Origin: Austropuccinia psidii
Lineage: Eukaryota > Basidiomycota > Pucciniomycetes > Pucciniales > Sphaerophragmiaceae
Reading direction: 5' to 3'
Length of the DNA: 64,000 nt
NCBI GenBank assembly: GCA_023105745.1
Contig: JALGQZ010000006.1
Span: forward strand, 2,281,468 to 2,345,467
Below, piece by piece: positions 10,580-22,500 of this stretch (positions within the stretch are counted from its first letter, which is position 1; each line of letters begins with the position of its first letter). A program made the position numbers and the translations under genes. The notes under the pieces were generated by a model. The model was given only the letters and a program-made list of their open reading frames with translations, made no database searches and was not told the DNA's origin.

Positions 10580-12415
10580 TGTAAGGTGTGGATATGAAAC
10601 TTTGATAAAAGATCAAGTACTTTTCCTGTCCTCAAAGTTTGTATAAGGTAAAAATCAATTAAAAATAGTAAGAAATATTATTTTTAAGAGAAAACACTCC
10701 AATTTTATTGTTTATAACTTTATTAGTATAAAACAATGATATTATAAAGATTTATTGTTTTACCAACAATAAAAATGTATCCAAAAATACTCTACAAGAG
10801 ATATTTAAGGCTACAAAAGAAATTTCTTCAAGAGCAATTTCAATTGGAATTAATTGAGCAGAGAGCTGCAAGCAATTAATTAAAGAAAAAAGTCTTTAAA
10901 AAGAATATTAAAGAGAAGCACACCCAAAAGTGACCAGAGTGAATTTGGAAACAAAGTGACAAAGTTTACAGTGATGAAAGATGCTTTAATTGACTTTTGG
11001 GGTGGTTCAGGGGTAAAAATGATTATAAAAGTTACAAACAATGATTATAATGATTTTTTCACGTGGTTAAGAGGCTTAAGATGATTTAAAAAAGGTGGTT
11101 GGAATCTTTTATTGATTGGTTTAACAATGTTTAAACTAATTATAAAAGGAAAAGATTCTAACATGAAGAGAAAAGTGGGGCAAAGAAGACATTCTTTTAT
11201 AGCCATCAATTTTTTTACTCCAAAAGTAAAATTTACTCTTGTCAGTCGTGAAAAACAGTCTGACAACAGAAAAGGCAATTATGGCATCATTGAACCCTGG
11301 TTTAGACCAAAAAGGGCTGGTTTAAGCCATTTTTAGCCATTTTTACCCATTTTAGACCCTTAAATCAGCCATTACTATAGCAATACCTGGTCTAGAGCCT
11401 TCAAAACACGTCATAATGTGTGTAAGAGGCGTAGAAACCAGTTGAAACTGTTTTTACTATTATTGTTTTATCTTAAGGGTAGTTTTACCCTCTTGGCAAC
11501 AGCTAAACCTACCCCAGTTGGTATCAAAACCTCATCATCAATTGAGTCCACAGACCCTGTAGCTCAATTACAGGCCAAAAGTGATGAACTTTTGCGTGAA
11601 TTTTGACACCACACGCCTGTCAGCAAGGATTTTGGGGGTCTAGCTCCCCCTTAGAGCTGGAGTTCCTTTTCCCCCTCAAAATTTAATCTTTCCAATTTAT
11701 TTTTCCTTTAATTCCTCATCATGTATTATACTTATAATTTACATATGTAATTCAATTGAATTGTACAGTACAATACAGTAATAATTGATGCCTCATATGT
11801 AAATCAAAGTTCACTTATGTAATACACACGCACATTTTGACATTTCAATTGAATTCAATTCAAAATACTTCAATTCCTCATAACTTCTAAACTAAACACA
11901 ACACCTGAATTTTAACACAAAAATTGATGGTTAACACCACATGTGGTGTGAATTAAATTAAAGTTTTGAGGATTTTCAACTTTTGTATTGAAAATACTAA
12001 AAACTTAATTTAAGCTTATTTAGAGTTGAGTTACAAGAATTTCACTCAGAGGTGACCCCACCTGATTTTTTATGAGGAATCCAATGGTTACATAATTTTT
12101 ATATGTTTATTTATTGTATAAAAAGTTATAACAATTTTCATTTAACTTTTTTCCAAATTTATTCATTTTTTTACAATTTTGTTAAAATTTCATTTTTACT
12201 TAATTTTTTCAAGTATAAATGTAATTTTATAATTCCAAAATTTAATGTGATTTTATTTTTAAATTGTAATTAAATTTTTTTATTTTGAATATAATTTTAT
12301 ATTTATATTTTGATTTTTATTTTAATAATATAAGTAAATTTATTTTATTTATATTTATATGTTAATTTTGTATTTGTGGTCTTTTGGGTATATGAAATTA
12401 CCTCTAAGGCTCACA
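10580..12415 (-). repeat. 5' LTR of family B (about 1.84 kb)
   Basis: Starts TGTAAGGTGTGGATATG and ends CCTCTAAGGCTCACA on the plus strand, thus TG...CA ends like family A. The interior is AT-rich, with repeated TTCAATTGAA-type palindromes around 11750-11880. The partner LTR is not in the window, so no TSD can be tested. Confidence 0.75.
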
Positions 12416-13714
12416 GACTTGTTGTATTAAATTTATATTATAAGTAAGTTTTTCTCTGAAATTCTCAAATTTTTTTTATCTATAATTAGTTTTTCTATAT
12501 AGAATTTTTCTGTAACAATTTTATCTGCACAGTGTGTGTTATAGTTTCTTTTTACAAATAATACTCATATTATGCATAAGTGGGCAAATATTCATATTCT
12601 CCATGTGTAATTGCCTCATCAAGAGCTTTACACTTCTTATTGTTATAATTTTCAGTGACTAAAGCAGTAATAGAATAATTATAGTTATTAGTATTTTTGA
12701 TTATCATATTATATAATAAGAATTAAATTTCTTTTTTTATATAATTATTTTTTAATAATTCTATTTAATTTGTGGCTATAATATTTTGTTATATTATATT
12801 TTTCTACTGAGGACTGCGATATTACTCTTGATATTGTCACTATCATCAAGAGTTTCATAGACAAACCTTACATAAATTGATCCCAGATATTAATTATTGA
12901 TTCTTTTTTAGTTAATATGAATATAGGAGAATTTTGTAAAATTTGAAAGAAGTTAAATATCAATTTAAATCAGTTCAATAGTTAGTGAGTTTTATAGAGG
13001 AAAGAAATTTTATAACCACAAGCTGAACAAAAGAAAACTGCCCATCAACAGCCTTGGAACCTTCTATCAATATCTATTGAACTTGTATTGAACTTGTATT
13101 TCATTTGCAAAATTTGATTTGTTGGGAAATTCAAGGATGTTATTTGTTGCAAATTATTTCATCTCATACAAATGAAATCATTTTCCTGTGAGAAATTGAA
13201 TAAAATTGACTAGTGAGAAACCTACTAAAGTCAATTTTTGAACTATTCAACACCCCAGAGGTAAGGACTAAGAAAAGTGTTACATTTGAATGATATGAAA
13301 TAAAATGTTTTTGTCACAGAAACAGAAGACATAATTTGGGTTTTCAATAGTCCACTTATTAGGTTTTAGTTTCTGAGAATTATGATTTAAACCCTAACCA
13401 CAACATTGTGAATATCCCCACCAATTCCCCCCAAAAGATGTTGGAAGAGAAGGCCACTCAGCATATTCCTGTGATTGGGTTCATCATGTATGCCAACAAG
13501 CCACTGTACCCTATGGCTCTGAGTACATACTATGATGAAATGTCACTCATACAAAATTGATGGAAAGAATTTGTCATTGGCAATTGACAATGAGGTGAGA
13601 GAAGAGGATCCTAAAATTAAACACTTTTGTGGAAAAATTTTAACACTGTAAATTAGCATTCAAGCTTTTGATATCAATTTGCAATTGAAATGATGCATAA
13701 TTCAATTCTTCCAT
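12416..13714. other. Intergenic AT-rich DNA, no supported gene
   Basis: No long frame, RNA gene or repeat terminus is recognised. A short plus-strand frame near 13439-13557 (starting MLEEKATQHIPVIGF) sits in locally less AT-rich sequence followed by stops. It may be a scrap of a decayed gene, but I recognise no family. Confidence 0.4.
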
Positions 13715-14340
13715 GAGTGTAAGAATGCTCAATCGTGAAAATGAACAGCCCTTGGTGCATAAGCCATTCATTTCCTTAGAATAAGGATGGTAAATGTAGA
13801 GCATTAGAGCAGTTCTTGAGCATAAGCATGTTAAGCTGTGGAGAAGATGAGGTGGTGGTGCATAAGCGTAAGGATGGTATATGGCAGAAAAGCAGAAGTC
13901 AATGGGTGCATGGGCATAAGGATGGCCAATTGGGGAAATGATCAGGAATTGAAGTGGAAGCCAAGAATAGTGTGAGTGTAAGGATGATCAATTGAGAACA
14001 TTAGAGGGCACTGCAGGAGTGTAAGGATTGTAAGCTACAGAGTGGAAGCACAAGGATGGGTGAGGGCGGAGATGCAGTGCCGGGGGCAGAAGGACATCTA
14101 GAGAGGAATGCAGGAGCATAAGAATTGTAATATACAGAGATTAATAGGAAGGGTTTCAGAAGTGAAAGGATGGGTGGTGGGGGAGCAAGCATATTTTTGC
14201 CTACACATAAGCATTGGCAGTGGTGGAGATGATGAGGGGGGTTCAGAAGCCAATTCATGTGTTAGAGTAGGCATGGTAAAGGTGGGATATGATCAGCCAG
14301 AAGGGCAGAAGTCATCCCATGCATGAGCATGAGAATGCCA
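13715..14340 (+). repeat. Degenerate G-rich tandem repeat
   Basis: The motif GCATAAGNATGGT and variants (GTGTAAGGATG, GCATAAGCATG, GCACAAGGATG, GTGAAAGGATG) recur about thirteen times at irregular spacings of roughly 30-65 bases, with purine- and G-rich spacers. The GC content is visibly higher than in the flanks. Short frames across it are not protein-like. It looks like an old minisatellite or the subterminal repeats of a lost transposon. Confidence 0.45.
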
Positions 14341-15181
14341 AACTATTTCCTTGCACCATGAGGTGTAATTACCCAAAGATTGTGAATGGTGTTGGTATGT
14401 GTTTTTGGTTTGAGTGAAAGACTCATGTGAAATATTTGACAATTTATGTTGTCTTGATGCAGATGTGAAGAAACCCACTAAATCCAGTGACTATAATGTG
14501 AAACTCATGTGACTGAAGCAAGATTTTATACTGACAGCAGTGCCACATGAAGTCAATCTCCGGAAATTGAGGCAACATTTTCCCTGGTGAGTATTAATGC
14601 AGTACTAAGTATGACTGAAACATGTCAAAATCCCCATAGCTCTAATACTGCATGAAACCATATTCAGTTTCATACTGCAGGCAGTAAGGCATTTCAAATC
14701 AGTCTTACTGCCCATTCTTTTGTTCGCAATAAAGTATTTGCCTTTCTCTGTAATAACTGACTTCCCTTTATATTGCCATGCATGATTTTTAATGAAAGAA
14801 GACCATATTTGAACATAAAACAGGGAATTTCACCCTTTATTTCATTGCACACACATGGCCAGTATATAAGATACAACTACTAAAAATGGTAGCTAGGTTG
14901 ACTAAAATCATAGGAATACTTAGCAATGTCCTGACTCAAACCTTGGCCAACGCCCCATTGGCATGAATGCTCCACTCCTTGAGGAATTTTAAGTGAGATA
15001 TTGACTTTAGAGGTAATTAATCTCATGATACATTTGTAATTTGAAAGTTTTGAGAAAAAAATGCTCCATTGAGGCAGTTTAAGCTGGTATGGACAGGTAT
15101 TGTAAGAAAACTTTACCCAAAATGGGAAGATTTCCTGAGTTAACTTGATTTCAATAGGCCCAAATACATATTAGTGACATT
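14341..15181. other. Intergenic DNA, no supported gene
   Basis: Mixed-composition sequence without a long frame. I see no RNA gene or terminal repeat before the inverted repeat that starts at 15182. Confidence 0.4.
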
Positions 15182-15264
15182 CACCATGAAAAAAAAAGCT
15201 ATCCCTGCCAGCGGGGGTAGCAGGTCCAATCCAGCTTTCATCTTGCTTCATACTGGGCTCTAAC
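15182..15264 (+). repeat. Left terminal inverted repeat of the CACTA-like unit
   Basis: Pairs with 20782-20876 in inverted orientation. The best-matching core is CCCTGCCAGCGGGGGTAGC against CCCTGCTGGCAGGGGTAGC. Confidence 0.55.
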
Positions 15265-18200
15265 TTGCTATTATTCTTTGGTCGTATTCCAAGACAGATA
15301 TTCCAAATTTAGAAATAACTGATTGGAATTAATTAAATTATGTATCTTTTTATATTCCTAAATCATCCTATCTTCCACTTGATTACTTGAAACAAAAGCC
15401 AAAGATCACCAAGTAAATATAAAGTCAAACAGTATAAGAAATGTTTTCATTCCTCTCAAGATCAAATTATCCTGTCCTCTCATCTTCTATCACATATTCT
15501 CCTTGATGGTTTTTTCTTTGAAAATTTTTTCTATTAGCATATGATATTTTCAATCTCAAAACTCTTTGGTATTTTTTTCTTTTTCCTTGAAAATTGAATA
15601 ATGATATGGTTCTGCCACTAAAAAAGCAAACTATGTATGTTTCAGTATGTATTTTCTCTGACAGCCTATTTGATACTCAATTAAATAAGTGAAAAGAATT
15701 AATCTTTATAATTTCCACTTTTACCATTTGAAAAAGAAATCACAATATCCTGGTGAAATTCAAATTCAAGCCAAACGTTTCATAAGAAAAAAGTTCTGAC
15801 TATAGTTTTCCATTTATCTGGTGTCTGGTATGTAAATTTTTCTTAAAATTTTAGAGAAAATTGACGCTATTTTTTCAAGTTCCATTGTTAAGTTACTGTG
15901 ATTACTTTCCAATTATTAAATTAAACTCATACCTTTTGTCTCTTATAAAATATTCCCCTTTCATATCAAGTATCATATGATTACCCAGAAGTCTCAATAT
16001 GAAATAATCTTTACTAAGTCATTCTGAAATCTTATTTACCTCATAATCTTTTTATTATTGGTAAGATCATTCATTATGTGACACTTTTCCTATAAAAGCA
16101 GCAGTGAATCATAAAATTAAGATTCTCTTTATCTTGCGGAGAAAGATGAGAAATCCTATAGTAACATTTCCTAATAAAAAAAGAATAAATTTGGAATCCT
16201 TCATCAAACTGGGGACTTTGAAACAAAATTTCAACTTCATCTATCTTACTTATTTTTCATTAATAATAATATTCTTTGAGATGAAAGTTTGTACTAAAAT
16301 CCACATAATATGAAATATCAGGAATGAATTCTTTATTTTTTGATATGGGAAAACCTTAATCATTAGAAGTCATCATTTCACTGAAAATTTCTTTCCATGA
16401 TCTGAAAATCAGCTTATCTCATTCTTTTTAAAAGATACTTATTCAGTTTAAGTGAATCTTTTGAATTAATATCGAATCAATATATATTGAATTAAATTTA
16501 TTTTTAATTATATCTTGATTACAGCTGATATATTTCATAATTCTTATTTATGATTTTTCCTTTATGAGGAATATTTATCAATTTGTATAGTTCCTTGTCC
16601 AAGATAGATTTTATTTAATATGGATATCAGAGTTAAATCTAAAAAAACAAATGGACAATCTTGGAATAGTAAATCCCCCATTATATTGGTATACTCAATT
16701 TAATAGATTTTCAGAGTATTATCATGACCCTCAAAATGATATCCAAAAAAATACCTCACTTTTTCCCCAAAAAAAAAATTTCAGTTGGAATATTCTACTT
16801 AAAGAAGTGAAACTTGAATCAAAATCAATTCTTGACCCCCATTTGCAGAAGAAATATTGCATGGTTATTTCATTTATATAATAAATGAAAAAAATTACAA
16901 CTTCTTTGAAAAAAATCATTTCATTTATCAATGAAGAATATATGTGGCATAATATGTACTACTGAAATCTGGGTGCTTCAAAATACTATTCTTTGAATAA
17001 TTGGCCATCCAAATCTCCCAAAGGACTGATATCATTTAGTGTGGCATATGAGTGTAAAGTTCCCATTATATTCTTTCCTTGGCATTTCCAAATTGAAGAA
17101 TATATTAAAACAGCTTTATTGAAATTTCTCTTATTTAATAGAATGGGAATTCTCTGAAGAAGATAAAATTCAAGTTCTCAAGTCCCAAAAAATAAAGTTG
17201 GAATAAAATATCCCAAATACACAAATCCCATGTGTTTTTTAATTATTTATTCAAAATAGGTATTCTCTTCAGAGTTTCATAATTACACTTTCATATAGAC
17301 TTACTTATATCTTAACAGTATAATCTAGCATGAACTCTTTATTTAACATATTGATGAGAACTATAAATTGAGCCCACATTCATCCAAGAGATATAGATAC
17401 CAGTATTAAATTTTTTTCTGTCTTATGTAATAATTATTGTTATCATTGCTTTCCAAAATTGACCACTTGAATTTAAACAGGTGGATTTTCCCCTTCTACA
17501 ATCGTCTCACATCCAACTATGCTTTAATAAATTCAAGAGGCTCATTTCATCTTGAAAGAAGCTTTTGAATTTAAATAATTTTTTTCTTTATTATATAAAG
17601 CCACAAAAGAATTGCATTCTAAAAGAACTTGTGCATTAATTATGATTCTCCACGAAGCAGAATAATTTTCAAAGGCATTGAAACCATTTTTCAAAAAATT
17701 TGTTGGGTATCCATTACAAAGAAGAAAATTATTAAGTTATCATAATTATAATTCCTAGCTTGAAATATTTGGATATAATTTCTGTAAAAGAATTTTAAAG
17801 TGGATTATGACCTTTTAAATTTTGGGAAAAGAAAATTTCCATAAATTTATATATGAAGTAAGTAGTAACATGAATGAATCTTCTCATCTGGATAAGAACA
17901 CTTAGTATGGAGGATACAGATATCTAAGTCAGTGAGAATCAGAATTTTCTTCATTACTTCATCATAATGTGTTATATAAGGTGCTGAGGGGTGTAAAATT
18001 TTGTTCATTTAAAAAATACTTTCTGCATTAAGAAATTATTCCTATAAAAAACACCTTCCTTAGAAATCTTTATTAATTTTTGGGGTTTCTTCTAGTTTTT
18101 TGTGAAAACTTATGTTCATAATGATGCAAATTCTTCTTAAACCTTGGTCCAACAAACCAACACTCACCAGGTGAGACCCTTTTTGGAGTCAAGCTAGAAA

Positions 18201-20781
18201 CAGAGTGAATATGCGAATATTTAATGATTAATTACTCTTATAACTTCCTTTATTATAAAATGACTTGGAGCATCATGGGTTCTATTAGTCTAATTTACTC
18301 AAATGGAAAATTCATTCATTAAATAAAAAAAGTATTTTTATCAGATTATCAATTTGTGGGAAAATAATAATTCATTTGACCTTCCAGAATTTTGCAAAAT
18401 CTGTTAATTCTTTTAACAAATGAACATTAAATTTTATATGAACTTTGACTTTTCATGTATATTTCAGTTTATTTTGATTGATTAAAATAAGACATAAGTT
18501 TTCTCACAAATTCAAAAATCACCAAACCTATATCCTTGTTTACCCTTCTTTGACATTTTTGTGAAGCTTGGTTTTTATGTCCTATATATTCCATTTTTTC
18601 CCATTATTTTTATTTGAAATTTTGTGACATGTTTCCCATATTCTCTCAGTGTCATTCCAATGATATTTATTTGCTTTTATTTTTATTTTTTTCCTATTTT
18701 CTTCTTTGTTAGTTGTTTCCTTTCTCATTTTCATTTTGTTCTTGTGTTTTCTTCTTTTGGATTTTGTTGATCTCTCCATTATTATTTTTATTTAATTTTT
18801 GGTTTTTGATTCTTCTCTTTTTAAGGATGATTTGTTTGGTTTTACTCAATTTGTCTTTGAATATTGGAAAAATTATTTATTATTTTTTTCCTCTTTGATT
18901 TTTTGAACCTTTTTGTAGTTTTCTTTCAACTTCTCTTTTTTTTGAAATTTTGTTTATTAAATTTCTTTTCAGGTTTTCTATTTATTTTTAATTTTTCCAA
19001 TTGTTTTCGTGTTTTTGCAATTTTGTCAATTTTTGTTATTTTCTTTTATTTCAATTCTTCTCTCTTAAATTATGAAGTTTTTTTTAAAGTTTTTACTGTT
19101 ATTTTTTATCTTAGTTTTTTAAATTTTGAATTTTGAATATTTCTTGAATTGTCCATTTTGATGCTTTTTTTTTAATTTTGCTTCATTTTTCCATTTTTTT
19201 TGTGAGGGGGGAGGGGTGTGGAAATTCTGGAATCCGTACATTACATATACCTTGCAATCAGTGTAATTCATTTATTCCAGAGTTTCCACACACACACACA
19301 CCCCAAAAAAAAAATTAAAAAAAAAAAGTTGAAATTAAAAATTGAAAGAATAATAAAGGTTACCAATTCAAATGAAAATTTGAAAAATATAAAAAATTAG
19401 AAAAATTAATAAAAAAGAATAAGTTAGAAATTAGAAATGAAATTATAAAAATTGAAAATATAAATATACAAAACAAAAAAGAAGAAAATAAGATTTCAAA
19501 ATTAAAATACTCCAAAAAAAATAATAGAAAAAAGGTAAAAGAAGAGGTACAAAAATATCAAACAGAAATCTAGACAAACTAAATTAATTGAAAAATTTTA
19601 AAATAAAATCCAGAAAATTCCAATAAAAAAACTAATGGATTAATAAAAATATCATTGAAATTTTCCAAAAAAAAATCAATAATTCAAAAACCAAGGAAAA
19701 TTTGAAAAAAATCTGCCTTTCACAAAAATCACTTCTAATGGTTCTGTGTGCTTTTGTAATTTTTGAAATTTGCAAGATTCTGAATATTAAGAAAAACAAA
19801 AAAGATAAATGCAAATATCCAGAGCTTCATAACTGAGCCCAAAGATGTAAGAAGTCAGACCACAAGATGGGAACTTGAACACTTGAATAACCTCATTTCT
19901 TTCTTTGTTGGTGCATAGACAAAAAATTAAATCATGGATCAACTATAAAAGTTTATGTTGAATTCTGAACCTTATTCCAGAATTAAAAAACAAATTTTCA
20001 GCTTTTTATAAATGTCAGATTTTTTCACTTTAAGAATGATGAAGCTTGACTTTCAAGGAAATTTGTAAATTCAGGGCCTTTAGAAATGAAAATGTTTCAT
20101 TTCATTTAGAGAAGCTTATAAATATTGAACAATATATTTGAGAAAGAAAAAAGAAGGTTCCTTTCAAATTGATAACTTGGATAATCAAGATGATGATACA
20201 TATGTTTGGAAAAAAAGGGAACCAACTCCAATATACATAGACTCACAGAGACATTTTAATCTCCAAAACATTATGGAGAGAATTTTTTCCAAATATATTT
20301 GTTATAACTGAGGAATAAAGAAAATATTATTTATGTATCAGAACAAGATTTAAACATCTTGATCCTCCCTTTAAAGGGTATGAAAATTATTTAATAACAA
20401 AAAAACAAACTAGGTGGTGGATGATCCAGCCAGAAAATATTTCTGATTTTCTGAAATATTGTTTACATAGTGAAGTTATGACCTTGAAAAGAGATGCAAA
20501 TGAATTCATTGCACTTTTGGTAACATGTGAAGTGGGTAAATGATTTCAAAGTGAAAAGAAAATGAGATCCCCATGAAGTTGCTTCACAGATCTTTGAGAA
20601 GAAGTTTCTTTTTGTGCTAGAAGTAACTTTAATTAAAAAAATTCTTCTATTAGTAAATATTGTATATGTAGTGTATGAGTAAACAAATAGAACTCGTGGG
20701 AAATCCATAATATTATATTTTATTTTTGTAAAGTTCTGAATGACCAAATATGTGGCTTAAATTATCTTCAAAGATATTTCA

Positions 20782-20876
20782 AGGTTAGAACCAAGGTTAG
20801 GACCCAGGTTAGAAGCAGGTTGGACCTGGGTTTTACCTGCTACCCCTGCCAGCAGGGACAGCTTTTTTTCACAGTG
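20782..20876 (-). repeat. Right terminal inverted repeat of the CACTA-like unit
   Basis: Inverted partner of 15182-15264. It contains the spaced repeats GGTTAGAACC, GGTTAGGACC and GGTTAGAAGC before the conserved GC-rich core. Confidence 0.55.
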
Positions 20877-21189
20877 ATTAGGGATATATTATAAAATTAA
20901 TGGGTTACTGACCTTCCAATAGCTAACTATGTCCTCATTTGGGGAAATGGGCAAGTGATTATCCAGATAACCCACATTTTAATTGTTTTTACAGCTTGAA
21001 AATAATTTATCTTGAACCTTATTGATTGGGAGTTTTGAAGATGGCTTCAAAATATTATAGGAATTATTAATCTTATTATTCTTTTTATGTGGACTACCAG
21101 ATTGTTTTGGAAAAACCATTGGTTTGGAATCCTTAGTTACTAATTCTACATGGTAGTAGTACTTTTAATGTAGTGATTTGATCACTTAA

Positions 21190-22500
21190 TCACATTGTTT
21201 TGTTTGATTCCTAGTTGTATTAGCATAGTTTTTTGAGATTTGGGATACAAAATGCAAGAAATAAATGATTATTTGTTGGTTATCTCATTATCAATGTTTT
21301 TAATTTGTTTCAAGAAATCCTCTTGGAATTCTGAAGCCTAACTTGGTTAGTTTTTTTTCACCCACCTATTGAGTGATAGTATGGGAGTACCAAATTCTTT
21401 TTCGGCCAGTTTATTTTGAATTCATAGCATGCATTGTCTGAGTTTGAGAATTGGCTAAAGGTACTCCATGGCTGCCCAAGTATCATCATATAGAAGCTCC
21501 AAAGTGGACTTGGGAGATTTAGTACACAAGATTATTCACATTTTGAGCTCATGGTCCCCTCTTATCTGATATAAGAAATTGTTCCACCTCCTTGTGGGAA
21601 TACTAATTGGTAATAATTTGGGATCTTGAGTAGTGTCACAAAAGTGCTTGAATAGGTCTTGTCGTTTGGGCAAAAAACATACATGAGAGAAAAGGTCTTG
21701 TACTACACACATGAAATTTTTTCCTTTTGCCTCATGAATACACAATGGTTGACCAAGCTTGGTTGGTAAGGTATGCAAATCAATTTTATGAGAAGCCTCA
21801 TACATTTTATTAATACCATCTTTTTGATTTTCAATTGTGGAGATGTTAAACACATGATGGAAAGATGTGGTTATATTATTAGTTTTTTGAGATTAGCCAC
21901 AATATGTATTGAAAAATTTGGAGGGTTTAGTGAATCATCAAATGTGTTAAATGGAATTTTGCTTACCTTGGGAGGGTCTATATTTATGAAAAGAATTATT
22001 TTCTTGTCCTTGTAGTGAATTTAATTAATTAGCCATATAATTATCAAAGAACCTATAGTCCTCTGGTCCAAAGGCAATCAAATTTGAGAAAAATGATTTA
22101 GCAACCAAACATAAGACATGGAAAACACAAAAATTGAAGTTTTCATTTTGAGTCCAGGCTACTGAAACAGATTTAAATTTGGCTTGAAGGTAGTTAGTCA
22201 TTTGAATGTTTTTTCTGGAATTATTGTCAGTTATTTTGTATAATTGAGTCATTAAACCTTGTTCTTGGAGACAATCCCAAAAGGCTTGTGCCATGGCCTC
22301 ACCCACGTGAGATCCAAGAGTGTATTTGAATTCCATTAACTTTCTTTTAAATTCATATAATATCAGATCTTCCCATTGAGAAAAAATAGCTAGGTAGGAT
22401 TCACTGAGATCTTGGTTTGTCCAGAAATCAATGTCCATACATAAGGTTTTACTGCATGGTAGTCTTCAAATTTGATTTGGACTCATAATAAATCTTTTTG
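21190..22500 (-). pseudogene. Degenerate hAT-family transposase
   Basis: Minus-strand fragments in hAT order. First is DIDFWTNQDLSESYLAI, matching the conserved D-x-WT catalytic segment. About 80 residues later comes ITDNNSRKN...FCVFHVLCLVAKSFF, matching the DNAxNN and C-H-x-L-NLVxK motifs. After a break comes PTRRWNNFLYQI, matching the TRWNS motif. Further downstream are weaker C-terminal remnants (about 21190-21480). Two pieces remain open (22025-22438 and 21536-21853); stops and frameshifts separate the rest. hAT transposases are cut-and-paste enzymes. No TIR pair was found, so the element boundaries are unknown. Confidence 0.65.

Larger units (their letters stand above)
10004..12415 (-). 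mobile_element. Gypsy element of a second family (B), 5' part only
   Basis: Holds, in minus-strand order, a 5' LTR (10580-12415), a primer-binding site (10563-10577), a leader and the first 34 codons of gag. It then ends abruptly at the boundary of A1's 5' LTR. The termini (TGTAAGGTGTGG ... CTAAGGCTCACA) and the primer site resemble family A but the body is different. The simplest reading is that A1 inserted into this element's gag, so the rest of B should lie left of the window. Confidence 0.8.
15182..20876. mobile_element. Degenerate DNA transposon-like unit with inverted repeats (CACTA-like, tentative)
   Basis: The left end begins CACCATGAAAAAAAAAGC and the right end, reverse-complemented, begins CACTGTGAAAAAAAGCTG. 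They go on to match through CCCTGC...GGGGTAGCAGGT, about 42 bases with few mismatches, and more weakly for another ~40. Both ends are flanked by ATT (15179-15181 and 20877-20879). The right end holds repeated AGGTTAGRA-type motifs at 20781-20830. CACTG-like termini, a 3-bp duplication and subterminal repeats fit the CACTA/EnSpm group. The 5.6 kb interior is riddled with stops and no transposase is recognisable, so the class is uncertain. Confidence 0.5.

Noticed and set aside
14001..14326. Pro/Leu-rich and Gly-rich frames at about 14.0-14.3 kb.
   Set aside because: They lie in the degenerate G-rich repeat and change frame with each unit; no protein family.
18582..19136. Phe/Lys-rich frames on both strands around 18.6-19.1 kb.
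   Set aside because: Composition follows the T-rich sequence; no domain and no splice or promoter support.
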